Assembly (NCBI GenBank): GCA_035999765.1 | Contig: CP108521.1 | Location: forward strand, 6,696,001-6,760,000 | Length of the DNA stretch: 64,000 nucleotides | Direction of reading: 5' to 3' | Source of the DNA: Streptomyces sp. NBC_01231 | GTDB taxonomy: Bacteria > Actinomycetota > Actinomycetes > Streptomycetales > Streptomycetaceae | Shown: positions 25,501 through 33,126 of the stretch, in pieces | How the letters are laid out: the number at the start of each line of letters is the position of its first letter | Numbering within the stretch: the stretch's first letter is position 1 | The notes under the pieces: generated by a model | Seen by the model: the letters and a program-made list of their open reading frames with translations, nothing else | What the model was told of the DNA's origin: nothing | Database searches by the model: none | Translations under genes and position numbers: made by a program

Positions 25501-26115
25501 ACCGCGTCCCAGGTGCTGCGCCTGGCAGCCGATCCGGATGGCTTCGCACAGGAGCTGGCCCGCCCCATGCCCCGCCCGCCACAGCCCGCCGCCCGCCGCG
25601 GTACCCGCTTCCACGCCTGGGTCGAGTCCCGTTTCGAAGCGCTCACGCTGCCCATGCTGGAGCCGGAGGAGCTGCCCGGAAGCGAGGCCGAGATCGCCGA
25701 CGAGCACGACCTGGAAACCCTCAAGGACGCCTTCGAGCGCACCGACTACGCCCAGCGCACGCCCTACCGCGTGGAGGCCCCCTTCCAGCTCACGATCGCC
25801 GGCCGCGTGGTCCGGGGCCGGATCGACGCCGTCTACAAGGAAGGCGACGGCGATGGGACGACGTACGACATCGTCGACTGGAAGACCAACCGCAGCCGCA
25901 CGGCCGACCCGCTCCAGCTCGCGGTGTACCGGCTCGCCTGGGCCGAGCAGCAGGGCGTCCCCCTGGAGTCGGTCACGGCGGCCTTCCTCTATGTACGCAG
26001 CGGAGAGGTCGTACGACCGGACGGGCTGCCCGACCGCGCGGCACTGGAGCGGCTCCTTCTGGAGGAGCCCGGGGGTGAGGAACCGCACGACGAGGATGTC
26101 ACTGCGGGCCGATAG
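22534..26115 (+). CDS. AdnB-like UvrD/Rep-family helicase-nuclease
   Basis: A 1193-residue second helicase-nuclease, the probable partner of the preceding protein. Walker A VAGAGSGKTT (Lys44), 'LLDEYQDTSVAQ', 'VGDPCQAIYGWRGA', 'VLTAHKSKGLEWD' and 'TEELRLGYVTFTR'. The C-terminal nuclease has GRIDAVY...DIVDWKTNR. Unlike the upstream protein no cysteine cluster follows the nuclease. A linker of about 100 residues before the nuclease is first acidic (DDPDW, EEDLFEEG), then rich in Pro, His and Arg; it likely explains the extra length over mycobacterial AdnB (about 1095). ATG 22534 is preferred over GTG 22510 for its -10 spacing. Confidence 0.9.
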   Translation: MPAPITDPDQLKELLGIPFTPEQTACIIAPPAPQVIVAGAGSGKTTVMAARVVWLVGTGQVAPEQVLGLTFTNKAAGELAERVRKALVRAGVTDPDVIDPDNPPGEPVISTYHAFAGRLLTDHGLRIGLEPTSRLLADATRYQLAARVLREAPGLYPALTRSFADLVSDLLALDAELAEHLVRPEDLRAYDADLLRTLEGVKLTNADLRKVPETAAARRELADLVVRYRAAKRERDLLDFGDQIALSAGLARIPEVGRVLRDEFRVVLLDEYQDTSVAQRILLAGLFGSGTGHPVTAVGDPCQAIYGWRGASVANLDDFPEHFAHTDGRPAARQALSENRRSGGRLLDLANGLATPLRAMHAGVEALRPAPGAERDGIVRCALLPTHAEEIGWIADSIAHLVNTGKAPGEIAVLCRTATDFAEIQGALVARDVPVEVVGLSGLLHLPEIADLVAVCEVLQDPGANASLVRLLTGPRWRIGPRDLALLGRRARLLVSHARVAGDDDPDRRLVEAVEGVDPSEVISLADALDTFLETPFDGDGDDDGLPFSPDARVRFARLATELRDLRRSLADPLMDVLHRVLAVTGLEVELSASPHALAARRRETLSNFLDVAASFASGDGEATLLAFLGFLRTAAQYEKGLDNALPGGENTVKVLTAHKSKGLEWDVVAVPGLVTGTFPSSQGREKWTSQGKVLPHELRGDTDTLPDIPSWDSRGLKAFQEAMKEHQHTEELRLGYVTFTRPRSLLLGSGHWWGPTQKKPRGPSDFLRALYEHCADGHGEIEVWAEEPAQDEENPVLHQVSADQVWPLPLDQAALTRRRAAAETVLAHLEHLASHPDGHPAATHDPDIYDDPDWPAPPDGEASPEEDLFEEGSYVEEDSYDEDGWFGEGNPAEWDSWTADRPTVPHQAAAPDTPHGPRPEPARPHPRAAHPHSESARPHPPEPETDLPRLTPDEARTIASWDRDLDALTGELLRARHSITDVPLPASLTASQVLRLAADPDGFAQELARPMPRPPQPAARRGTRFHAWVESRFEALTLPMLEPEELPGSEAEIADEHDLETLKDAFERTDYAQRTPYRVEAPFQLTIAGRVVRGRIDAVYKEGDGDGTTYDIVDWKTNRSRTADPLQLAVYRLAWAEQQGVPLESVTAAFLYVRSGEVVRPDGLPDRAALERLLLEEPGGEEPHDEDVTAGR

Positions 26116-26118
26116 GCT
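26113..26118 (+). promoter_or_regulatory. Leaderless-type -10 box for dipeptidase gene
   Basis: TAGGCT ends 7 nt before ATG 26126 and overlaps the stop region of the adnB-like gene. Confidence 0.4.
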
Positions 26119-26125
26119 CGTGACC

Positions 26126-27538
26126 ATGAGCCAGCCCGTTGACAGTGCCGTCAGCGCCGTCCGTACGTACATCGAACAGCACCGCGCCGTCTTCCTCGAC
26201 GACCTGGCCGAGTGGCTGCGCATCCCGTCCGTGTCGGCCCAGCCCGACCACGCGCCCGACGTACGCCGCAGCGCCGACTGGCTCGCCGCCAAGCTGAAGC
26301 AGACCGGCTTCCCGACCGCCGAGGTCTGGGAGACGCCGGGAGCCCCGGCCGTCTTCGCCGAATGGCCCTCCGCGGATCCCGAGGCGCCCACGGTCCTGGT
26401 CTACGGCCACCACGACGTACAGCCCGCGGCCCGCGAGGACGGCTGGGACAGCGAGCCCTTCGAGCCCGTCGTCCGCGACAACCGCCTCTACGCGCGCGGG
26501 GCGGCCGACGACAAGGGCCAGGTGTTCTTCCACACACTCGGCGTCCGCGCCCACCTCGCCGCCACCGGCCGCACCACCCCCGCCGTGCACGTCAAGCTGC
26601 TCATCGAGGGCGAGGAGGAGTCCGGCTCCCCGCACTTCCGGGCCCTCGTCGAGGAGCAGGCGGACCGGCTCGCAGCCGACGCAGTGATCGTCTCCGACAC
26701 CAGCATGTGGTCCGAGGACACCCCCACGGTGTGCACCGGAATGCGCGGCCTCGCCGAGTGCGAGATCCGTCTCCACGGCCCCGACCAGGACATTCACTCG
26801 GGGGCCTTCGGCGGCGCCGTCCCCAACCCGGCCACGGCCGCCGCCCGACTCGTCGCCACCCTGCACGACGAGCACGCGCGCGTGGCGATCCCCGGCTTCT
26901 ACGACGGCATGGTCGAACTCACCGACCGCGAACGCGCGCTCTTCGCCGAGCTGCCCTTCGACGAGCGGGAGTGGCTGCGCACGGCCAAGTCGTACGCCAC
27001 GCACGGCGAGGCCGGACACACCACCCTGGAGCGTGTGTGGGCCCGCCCCACCGCCGAGGTCAACGGCATCGGCGGCGGCTACCAGGGCCCCGGCAGCAAG
27101 ACGATCATCCCGTCGTCGGCCATGGTGAAGCTCTCCTTCCGGCTGGTCGCCGGCCAGGACCCCGACCACATCGAGAAGATCGTCCGCACCTGGGCCGAGG
27201 AACAGATGCCCGCCGGGATCCGCAGCGAAATCACGTTCCTCGCCGCCACGCGCCCGTGCCTGACACCGCTCGACCACCCGGCCCTGCAGTCCGTCGTGCG
27301 CGCCATGACTCGGGCCTTCGGACAGTCCGTGCGCTTCACCCGCGTAGGCGGCTCCGGACCGGCTGCCGACCTCCAGGACGTCCTCGGCGCCCCCGTGCTC
27401 TTCCTCGGTATCTCCGTCCCGTCCGACGGCTGGCACGCACCGAACGAGAAGGTCCAGCTGGACCTGCTCCTCAAGGGCGTCGAAACCGCCGCGTACCTGT
27501 GGGCCGACCTCGCGGAGCATTGGAGCCATGCGCCCTGA
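26126..27538 (+). CDS. M20-family metallopeptidase (dipeptidase)
   Basis: A 470-residue cytosolic zinc peptidase. Metal-binding residues of the M20 family are visible: VYGHHDVQPA (first His), ARGAADDKGQ (bridging Asp), EGEEESGS (general-base Glu pair), and 'RVGGSGPAADL' in the dimerisation/return region; a late His is in 'DGWHAPNE'. The ATG lies 11 nt beyond the previous stop. Longer upstream in-frame extension belongs to the helicase gene in another frame. Substrate probably dipeptides or acylated amino acids. Confidence 0.93.
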   Translation: MSQPVDSAVSAVRTYIEQHRAVFLDDLAEWLRIPSVSAQPDHAPDVRRSADWLAAKLKQTGFPTAEVWETPGAPAVFAEWPSADPEAPTVLVYGHHDVQPAAREDGWDSEPFEPVVRDNRLYARGAADDKGQVFFHTLGVRAHLAATGRTTPAVHVKLLIEGEEESGSPHFRALVEEQADRLAADAVIVSDTSMWSEDTPTVCTGMRGLAECEIRLHGPDQDIHSGAFGGAVPNPATAAARLVATLHDEHARVAIPGFYDGMVELTDRERALFAELPFDEREWLRTAKSYATHGEAGHTTLERVWARPTAEVNGIGGGYQGPGSKTIIPSSAMVKLSFRLVAGQDPDHIEKIVRTWAEEQMPAGIRSEITFLAATRPCLTPLDHPALQSVVRAMTRAFGQSVRFTRVGGSGPAADLQDVLGAPVLFLGISVPSDGWHAPNEKVQLDLLLKGVETAAYLWADLAEHWSHAP

Positions 27539-27692
27539 CCGCCCCGAGCCGTCCGGAGCGGCAGAGCGGACGCGGCACACTGGAAGAGTTGTCCCGTACC
27601 GCCACGCCCTGCCGGACCCGGTCGCCTCCCGCCGTACGTCCCGCTGAACCGCCCACGAAACACCCTTTCCACCGGGAGAGTTGGAAGCACTC

Positions 27693-28637
27693 GTGACCAC
27701 CTGGACCGACCACACCGCCGACCGCCCCATCTCGCTCACCGCCCCGAGCGGCATCGACCGCGCCGCCCATCACCGGCTCGACGAGGCATGGCTCGCGGCG
27801 GCGTGGAGCCACCCCACCACCCGTTGCTTCGTGGTCTCCGGCGGCCAGGTCCTCATCGACGAGACGACGGACGGCCGTACCGAACTCGTGATGACCCCGT
27901 CCTTCGAGGCGCCCCTCACCGAGGCGCACCGCTACTTCCTCGGCATCGACGAGGACGGCGTGCGCTACTTCGCCCTCCAGAAGGACGCGCTCCCCGGCCG
28001 TATCGACCAGTCCGCGCGCCCGGCGGGCCTACGCGAGGCCGGTCTGCTCCTGTCGCCCCGTGACGTCGGCCTGATGGTGCACGCGGTCGGCCTGGAGAGC
28101 TGGCAGCGCACGCACCGCTTCTGCTCACGCTGCGGCGAGCGCACCGTCATCGCCGCGGCCGGTCACATCCGCCGGTGCCAGGCCTGCGGCGCCGAGCACT
28201 ACCCGCGCACCGACCCCGCCGTGATCATGGCGGTCACCGACGAGGACGACCGCATCCTGCTGGGCCGCCAGGTCCACTGGCCCGAGGGCCGCTTCTCGAC
28301 GCTCGCCGGCTTCGTCGAGCCCGGCGAGTCCATAGAGCAGACGGTGCGCCGCGAGGTCTTCGAGGAGGCCGGCATCACCATCGGCCACGTCGAGTACGTC
28401 GCCAGCCAGCCCTGGCCGTTCCCGTCCAGCCTGATGCTGGGCTTCATGGCTCGCGCCACCTCGACCGACATCGACGTCGACGGCGACGAGATCCACGAAG
28501 CACGCTGGTTCTCCCGCGACGAGCTGCGAGTCGCCTTCGACTCCGGCGCGGTGCTGCCGCCCTACGGCATCTCGATCGCGGCCCGTCTGATCGAGCTCTG
28601 GTACGGCAAGCCGCTGCCGACGAGGAGCTTCGCGTGA
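27693..28637 (+). CDS. nudC: NAD(+)/NADH pyrophosphatase NudC
   Basis: A 314-residue NUDIX hydrolase that cleaves NADH and can remove NAD caps from RNA. The zinc ribbon is CSRCGERT...CQACGAEHYPR; the NUDIX box is GFVEPGESIEQTVRREVFEEAG; the family-specific SQPWPFPSS follows it. Start: GTG 27693 with GGAAG 5 nt upstream; a TTG at 27681 is possible but lies only 2 nt from its GGGAG. Same neighbour order as in mycobacteria (nudC next to mycoredoxin). Confidence 0.94.
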   Translation: MTTWTDHTADRPISLTAPSGIDRAAHHRLDEAWLAAAWSHPTTRCFVVSGGQVLIDETTDGRTELVMTPSFEAPLTEAHRYFLGIDEDGVRYFALQKDALPGRIDQSARPAGLREAGLLLSPRDVGLMVHAVGLESWQRTHRFCSRCGERTVIAAAGHIRRCQACGAEHYPRTDPAVIMAVTDEDDRILLGRQVHWPEGRFSTLAGFVEPGESIEQTVRREVFEEAGITIGHVEYVASQPWPFPSSLMLGFMARATSTDIDVDGDEIHEARWFSRDELRVAFDSGAVLPPYGISIAARLIELWYGKPLPTRSFA

Positions 28638-28679
28638 GGCACGGCCACTCGCCGGTGTAGCCACGACCGCGCGAGGGAG

Positions 28680-28707
28680 GTCCCCCGGGGAATTCCTCGG
28701 GGGACCG
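28680..28707. terminator. Bidirectional terminator between nudC and mycoredoxin
   Basis: Perfect 9-bp stem GGTCCCCCG (28680-28688) with CGGGGGACC (28699-28707), loop of 10 nt, between converging genes. Confidence 0.75.
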
Positions 28708-28730
28708 CCCTTCTCACACCGCGGGAGCGG

Positions 28731-28973
28731 TTACGCGCCGACCTTCTGCTTGACCTGGGCCAGCGAGGGGTTGGTGAGCGTCGAGCCGTCCGGGAACAGC
28801 ACGGTGGGAACCGTCTGGTTTCCGCCATTCGCCTTCTCGACGAACGCGGCGGATTCCGGGTCCTGCTCGATGTTGATCTCGTTGTACGCGATGCCCTCGC
28901 GGTCCATCTGGCTCTTCAGCCGACGGCAGTAGCCGCACCACGTGGTGCTGTACATCGTCACAGTGCCCGGCAT
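28731..28973 (-). CDS. Mycoredoxin (Mrx1-type glutaredoxin-like protein)
   Basis: An 80-residue thioredoxin-fold protein with active site CGYC (Cys13, Cys16) and the cis-Pro region 'NQTVPTVLFPDG'. Mycoredoxins reduce mycothiol mixed disulfides. The ATG has GAAGGAG upstream. A perfect SigR-type promoter stands about 50 nt upstream (29022-29048), linking it to the thiol-stress regulon whose regulator genes are at the right end of the window. Confidence 0.95.
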   Translation of the reverse strand: MPGTVTMYSTTWCGYCRRLKSQMDREGIAYNEINIEQDPESAAFVEKANGGNQTVPTVLFPDGSTLTNPSLAQVKQKVGA

Positions 28974-29021
28974 GTCTCGCGCTCCTTCGGCGGCTCAGGT
29001 ATGCGTGCTCGCAGAGAGGGG

Positions 29022-29048
29022 AACGTACTTGAAGGGGCCACCATTCCC
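29022..29048 (-). promoter_or_regulatory. SigR-type promoter of mycoredoxin gene
   Basis: On the minus strand GGGAAT (29048-29043) and GTT (29024-29022) are separated by exactly 18 nt. The 5' leader would be about 40 nt. Confidence 0.85.
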
Positions 29049-29132
29049 GTCGGCGAGGTCGACCCGCCGCGAACCCCGCCGCACGACCCGGACGTGACGC
29101 CTCCCGCATTAGTACGACTGCGAGTGCTCACC

Positions 29133-29141
29133 TGTGGACAA
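29133..29141. promoter_or_regulatory. DnaA-box match (TTGTCCACA on minus strand)
   Basis: TGTGGACAA is the reverse complement of the Streptomyces consensus DnaA box and lies 40 nt upstream of the uvrD2 start. Confidence 0.4.
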
Positions 29142-29168
29142 CCGACTCGTCCGTCTCCGGCGACCTGG

Positions 29169-29174
29169 CAGCAT
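29169..29174 (+). promoter_or_regulatory. Leaderless-type -10 box for uvrD2
   Basis: CAGCAT ends 6 nt before GTG 29181. Confidence 0.35.
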
Positions 29175-29180
29175 GGCCGT

Positions 29181-31382
29181 GTGACAGCAGCAACGCACTC
29201 CACCCTGTTCCCGCAGACACCGGACTCGGCCGACGCGGTACTCGAAGGGCTCGACCCCGAGCAGCGCGAGGTCGCCACCGCCCTGCACGGTCCGGTGTGC
29301 GTGCTGGCGGGCGCCGGCACGGGCAAGACACGGGCGATCACCCACCGCATCGCATACGGCGTGCGCGCGGGCATCCTCCAGCCGTCCAGCGTGCTGGCCG
29401 TCACCTTCACCAACCGCGCCGCCGGCGAGATGCGCGGCCGGCTCCGGCAACTCGGCGCGGGCGGCGTCCAGGCCCGCACCTTCCACTCCGCCGCCCTGCG
29501 TCAGCTCCAGTACTTCTGGCCGAAAGCCATCGGTGGCTCCATGCCCCGGCTCGTCGACCGCAAGATCCAGCTCGTCGCCGACGCGGCCGCCGCCTGCCGC
29601 ATCCGCCTCGACCGGGGCGAACTGCGGGACGTCACCGGCGAGATCGAGTGGTCCAAGGTCACCCAGACCGTCCCCGCCGACTACCCGCTCGCCGCCGCCA
29701 AGGCAGGGCGCGAGGTCCCCCGCACCCCGGCCGAGATCGCCCAGCTCTACTCCGCGTACGAGGACCTCAAGCGCGACCGCGCCCTCATCGACTTCGAGGA
29801 CGTCCTGCTGCTGACCGTGGCCGTCCTCCAGGACCGGGACGACGTCGCCGAGCAGGTCCGTTCGCAGTACCAGCACTTCGTGGTCGACGAATACCAGGAC
29901 GTCAGCCCCCTCCAGCAGCGCCTGCTGGAACTGTGGCTGGGCGACCGGGACAACCTCTGCGTGGTCGGAGACGCCAGCCAGACGATCTACTCGTTCACCG
30001 GGGCAACCCCCGATCACCTGCTCGACTTCCGCACTCGCCACCCCGGGGCAACGGTCGTCAAGCTGGTCCGCGACTACCGTTCCACTCCCCAGGTCGTCCA
30101 CCTCGCCAACGGCCTTCTCGCCCAGGCCCACGGCCGCGCCGCCGACCATCGGCTGGAGCTGGTCTCCCAGCGTGCCCCGGGCCAAGAGCCCGTCTACAGC
30201 GAGTACCCGGACGAGCCCGCAGAGGCCGAGGGCGCCGCCCGGCGGATACGCGAGCTCATGGACGCGGGCGTCCGGGCCAGCGAGATCGCCATCCTGTTCC
30301 GCACCAACTCCCAGTCCGAGACCTCCGAACAGGCCCTCGCCGACGCCGGAGTCCCCTACCAGCTGCGGGGCGCAGAGCGCTTCTTCGACCGCCCCGAGGT
30401 CCGCAAGGCCGGTGTCGCCCTGCGCGGCGCGGCCCGCTTCGGCGGCAACGACTCCCTTCTCGACGACGTCATCGATCTGCCCTCGCAGGTGCGTGCGGTG
30501 CTCTCCGGTGAGGGTTGGACCACCGAGCCCCCGGCCGGCTCCGGAGCCGTCAGAGAGCGCTGGGAGTCCCTCGCGGCCTTCGTGAACCTCGCGCAGGACT
30601 TCGCCGTCGCCAGACCCGGCGCCACCCTCGGCGACCTCGTGGCCGAACTCGACGAGCGGGCGGCCGCCCAGCACGCCCCGACCGTGGAAGGCGTCACGCT
30701 CGCCTCCCTGCACTCGGCCAAGGGCCTGGAGTGGGACGTCGTCTTCCTGGTCGGCGTAGCCGAGGGCATGATGCCGATCACGTACGCAAAGACCGCCGAG
30801 CAGATCGAGGAGGAGCGCCGACTCCTCTACGTCGGCGTCACCCGCGCCCGGGAACTCCTTCATGTTTCCTGGGCGCTCTCACGCTCGCCCGGCGGCCGCC
30901 CGAGCCGCCGCCCCAGCCGCTTCCTCGACGGGCTGCGGCCCGGCTCGGCCGCCGCCGCCGCGGGGAGCCGGGCCGCGACAGGCGGCCCCGGAGGCGTCGA
31001 GCGGGGCTTCACGAGCAGACCGGGCGCCACCCCGCGACGCAGGCAGCGCACTCCCGCGCGCTGCCGCGTGTGCGGGCGCACGCTGACCGACGCGGGTGAG
31101 ATGAAACTGATGCGCTGCGAGGACTGCCCGTCCGACATGGACGAGGGTCTCTACGAGCGACTGCGCGAGTGGCGGGCGGTCCAGGCGCAGCGCAGCGGAC
31201 AGCCCGCCTTCTGCGTCTTCACCGACAAGACGCTGATGGCGATCGCCGAGGCCGCCCCCGACGACGACGGGGAGTTGGCCCGGATCCCCGGGGTCGGCAT
31301 GCGCAAACTCAAGCGCTACGGAGCTGATGTCCTCGCCCTCTGCGCAGGCCAGGAGCCTGAGGGAGAAGAAGACCGGGATTGA
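29181..31382 (+). CDS. uvrD2: UvrD2-type ATP-dependent DNA helicase with HRDC domain
   Basis: A 733-residue superfamily 1A helicase. Walker A LAGAGTGKT (Lys49), 'FVVDEYQDVSPLQQ', 'VVGDASQTIYSFTGA', 'LASLHSAKGLEWD' and 'RRLLYVGVTRARELL'. The C-terminus has the tetracysteine motif CRVC...CEDC and then an HRDC domain ('RLREWRAVQAQRSGQPAF'), the layout of mycobacterial UvrD2. GTG 29181 fits a leaderless start; the in-frame ATG at 29001 would overlap the SigR promoter of the divergent gene. It reads into the wblC control region, with which it shares no terminator. Confidence 0.94.
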   Translation: MTAATHSTLFPQTPDSADAVLEGLDPEQREVATALHGPVCVLAGAGTGKTRAITHRIAYGVRAGILQPSSVLAVTFTNRAAGEMRGRLRQLGAGGVQARTFHSAALRQLQYFWPKAIGGSMPRLVDRKIQLVADAAAACRIRLDRGELRDVTGEIEWSKVTQTVPADYPLAAAKAGREVPRTPAEIAQLYSAYEDLKRDRALIDFEDVLLLTVAVLQDRDDVAEQVRSQYQHFVVDEYQDVSPLQQRLLELWLGDRDNLCVVGDASQTIYSFTGATPDHLLDFRTRHPGATVVKLVRDYRSTPQVVHLANGLLAQAHGRAADHRLELVSQRAPGQEPVYSEYPDEPAEAEGAARRIRELMDAGVRASEIAILFRTNSQSETSEQALADAGVPYQLRGAERFFDRPEVRKAGVALRGAARFGGNDSLLDDVIDLPSQVRAVLSGEGWTTEPPAGSGAVRERWESLAAFVNLAQDFAVARPGATLGDLVAELDERAAAQHAPTVEGVTLASLHSAKGLEWDVVFLVGVAEGMMPITYAKTAEQIEEERRLLYVGVTRARELLHVSWALSRSPGGRPSRRPSRFLDGLRPGSAAAAAGSRAATGGPGGVERGFTSRPGATPRRRQRTPARCRVCGRTLTDAGEMKLMRCEDCPSDMDEGLYERLREWRAVQAQRSGQPAFCVFTDKTLMAIAEAAPDDDGELARIPGVGMRKLKRYGADVLALCAGQEPEGEEDRD

Positions 31383-31396
31383 TGCGAACTCGTCGA

Positions 31397-31435
31397 AAAA
31401 ATAGTTTGCGCATGCCCCAGCAATCCCCATAGGTT
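31397..31435 (+). promoter_or_regulatory. wblC promoter with WhiB7-type AT-rich element
   Basis: TTGCGC (31406-31411) and TAGGTT (31430-31435) are 18 nt apart. Directly upstream of the -35 is an A/T block (31396-31405, AAAAAATAGT), a striking exception in this GC-rich DNA. WhiB7/WblC proteins bind such AT-rich DNA next to the -35 with their AT-hook, so autoregulation is likely. The expected start is about 31442. Confidence 0.75.
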
Positions 31436-31546
31436 CTTAGCCACGGGGACGGAGGCCTTCTCGGGGGCCCCGATTCCGTGCTGTACTTGCATACCCGTCG
31501 GACTGGTTCACCCCAGTCCCCAAGACGCCGAGAGGAGGCGATTCCA

Positions 31547-31864
31547 GTGATCAGCATCAACAGCCGCTCCATCAGCACCGCCAAAATGACCGATCGCTCG
31601 GTCGTCTCCACGTGCATGCTCGGCGCCTCTGCCCCGGGCACCGGTCTGTCCGGCATCCGTGCCGTGCGTCCGGTGTCCTCCGTGTCTCTGGCGGGTCTTC
31701 CCGTCCGGGAACGCAATGAGCGACCGATCAAGGCACTGGAAGCAGTAGGGGCACAGGCGCAGGCCTATGCCTTTGCGGCGGCCGGTGCCGGTAGCCGGAA
31801 GCAGACGCAGCACCACCTGATGTGGGCCTTCCGTGGGCCAGAACCCTGGAGTGATCCAGCCTGA
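31547..31864 (+). CDS. Upstream reading frame (105 codons) in the wblC leader
   Basis: A GTG with GAGGAGG 8 nt upstream (31532-31538) opens a 105-codon frame ending in TGA at 31862-31864, only 24 nt before the terminator stem. Its late part reads 'QAYAFAAAGAGSRKQTQ'. It resembles no protein family I recognise. Position and good ribosome site suggest a regulatory frame: whiB7/wblC genes in actinobacteria are known to be controlled by a translated upstream frame and transcription attenuation. The product itself may be irrelevant. Confidence 0.65.
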   Translation: MISINSRSISTAKMTDRSVVSTCMLGASAPGTGLSGIRAVRPVSSVSLAGLPVRERNERPIKALEAVGAQAQAYAFAAAGAGSRKQTQHHLMWAFRGPEPWSDPA

Positions 31865-31888
31865 TCGTCGATCAGGCCGGCGCCTTCA

Positions 31889-31929
31889 GGGCCGCGGAAC
31901 CCCACCCGGGATCCGCGGCCCTTCTGTTT
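31889..31929 (+). terminator. Intrinsic terminator (attenuator) in the wblC leader
   Basis: Perfect 9-bp stem GGGCCGCGG (31889-31897) with CCGCGGCCC (31913-31921) followed by TTCTGTTTG. It sits just after the upstream frame and 111 nt before wblC, so it must be read through for wblC expression. A smaller hairpin (CCTGATC/GATCAGG, 31860-31876) lies between. GCGGCC at 31778-31783 inside the upstream frame could pair with the ascending arm as an antiterminator (inference). Confidence 0.8.
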
Positions 31930-32040
31930 GTCCTCGAACGGGGATGACGGAACGAAGGGGCCTCGGGACAAGAAAAGAACCCGGTACCAGCCGACAACCG
32001 GTCCAACAGGGCCGGAACGACCAGACGAGGAAGACGAACC

Positions 32041-32412
32041 GTGCAACTCGAAGCGCACGCCCCGTCCGTACCGCCTTCCGAAACGATCCCCCCGCCCGGC
32101 CTCACGGAGGACTCCACCTTGTTGACCCCGCTCACTGCGCTCACCGCGCTCGACGACGCCATCGAGAACCTCGGCGTACCCGTCCCCTGCCGCTCTTACG
32201 ACCCGGAGGTCTTCTTCGCCGAGTCGCCGGCGGACGTCGAGTACGCCAAGTCCCTCTGCCGCACCTGCCCGCTGGTCGAGGCCTGCCTCGCCGGCGCCAA
32301 GGAGCGGCGTGAGCCCTGGGGCGTCTGGGGTGGCGAGCTGTTCGTGCAGGGTGTCGTCGTCGCCCGGAAGCGGCCGCGTGGTCGCCCGCGCAAGAACCCG
32401 GTCACGGCATGA
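32041..32412 (+). CDS. wblC: WblC (WhiB7-family transcriptional activator)
   Basis: A 123-residue iron-sulfur protein that activates antibiotic-resistance genes together with the principal sigma factor. The four cluster cysteines are Cys50, Cys73, Cys76 and Cys82 (LCRTCPLVEAC); the beta-turn WGVWGG is at 93-98; the C-terminal AT-hook RGRPRK at 113-118 is the mark of WhiB7 as opposed to other Wbl proteins. GTG start preceded by GAGGAAG. Expression appears governed by an autoregulated promoter and the leader attenuator. The next gene overlaps its stop. Confidence 0.96.
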   Translation: MQLEAHAPSVPPSETIPPPGLTEDSTLLTPLTALTALDDAIENLGVPVPCRSYDPEVFFAESPADVEYAKSLCRTCPLVEACLAGAKERREPWGVWGGELFVQGVVVARKRPRGRPRKNPVTA

Positions 32413-32738
32413 ACACCAACATCGCAGGAACGATCGACCGTCCCCTCACGCACGACCCCAAGAAGCAGGCCCCGATGAAGCCGTCCACCAACGAGCCCGC
32501 AGGCGCGACGCCTGAAGACTTCACCATGAGCGGCGCGATGGACTCGCGCCAGAACAGGACCCGAGAGATGCAACTCATCCCAGAAGCCCTGGCTCGTGCG
32601 CATATGCACGAGCTCCTGCATGAGGCCGAGCGAGACCGTCAGGCCGTGCGTCTGGCGTCCGCCCGTCGGATGCAGCGCCGGGCCGAGCGCGCCTCGCGGC
32701 GCGCCCGCCGCGCGCTCGCCATGGCCGTCATGCAGTAG
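32409..32738 (+). CDS. Small conserved-looking protein coupled to wblC, unknown function
   Basis: A 109-residue hydrophilic protein starting in the wblC stop (ATGA). The N-terminal half is disordered-looking; the C-terminal half (about 65-105) is rich in Arg, Glu and Ala and likely a single long helix. An internal ATG at 32475 is an alternative start. Co-translation with wblC suggests it is part of the same response. No family recognised. Confidence 0.7.
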   Translation: MNTNIAGTIDRPLTHDPKKQAPMKPSTNEPAGATPEDFTMSGAMDSRQNRTREMQLIPEALARAHMHELLHEAERDRQAVRLASARRMQRRAERASRRARRALAMAVMQ

Positions 32739-32791
32739 TCCCGAACACACCTGAAGCGGTGGCCTCCCGGCCAGAGGAGGCGGAGCTCTCC

Positions 32792-32831
32792 CCGTGGGGG
32801 CCGGTCCGACCGAACGGACCGGCCCCCACGG
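32792..32831. terminator. Strong terminator after the wblC operon
   Basis: Perfect 17-bp stem (32792-32808 with 32815-32831; core GGGGGCCGGTCCG) with a 6-nt loop. It separates wblC and its partner from the next small gene. Confidence 0.85.
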
Positions 32832-32864
32832 TGCGTTGTGCCGGTCCTCCGCAGACCGCGGCGA

Positions 32865-32870
32865 TATCGT
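32865..32870 (+). promoter_or_regulatory. Leaderless-type -10 box
   Basis: TATCGT ends 6 nt before GTG 32877. Confidence 0.4.
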
Positions 32871-32876
32871 CCCCGG

Positions 32877-33089
32877 GTGACGAGTCCTCCCGGAGACAGC
32901 GACCACGGCAGCGGCTCTGCCAGGGAGCCGGAGCCACTCGTATGCGCCCGCTGTGGCGCCCGCGCCGAGGCACCTCAGCCCACCTGGGCCTGTTCCGTGG
33001 AGAACGGCACCCGCTACTACTTCTGCGACCGCTGCTCCCGGGAGAGCCTCACGGCGATCGAGGGGCGGTTGGACTCGGCCTGGTGGTAG
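32877..33089 (+). CDS. Small Cys-rich (zinc-ribbon-like) protein
   Basis: A 70-residue protein with CARCG, a middle Cys and CDRCSRE, which together could hold one zinc ion, and an N-terminal Ser/Gly/Pro-rich tail. GTG 32877 is favoured over GTG 32838, which lies close to the terminator. Faces the ABC1 kinase gene tail to tail with a 37-nt gap. Function unknown; could bind nucleic acid or protein. Confidence 0.65.
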   Translation: MTSPPGDSDHGSGSAREPEPLVCARCGARAEAPQPTWACSVENGTRYYFCDRCSRESLTAIEGRLDSAWW

Positions 33090-33126
33090 GCAGGGTCCGG
33101 CCTCGTGGTGAGCAGGGTCGGCGCTC

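Noticed and set aside
29001..29180. 60-codon N-terminal extension of UvrD2
   Set aside because: It would overlap the SigR promoter of the divergent gene and shows no helicase homology; GTG 29181 starts right before the conserved region.
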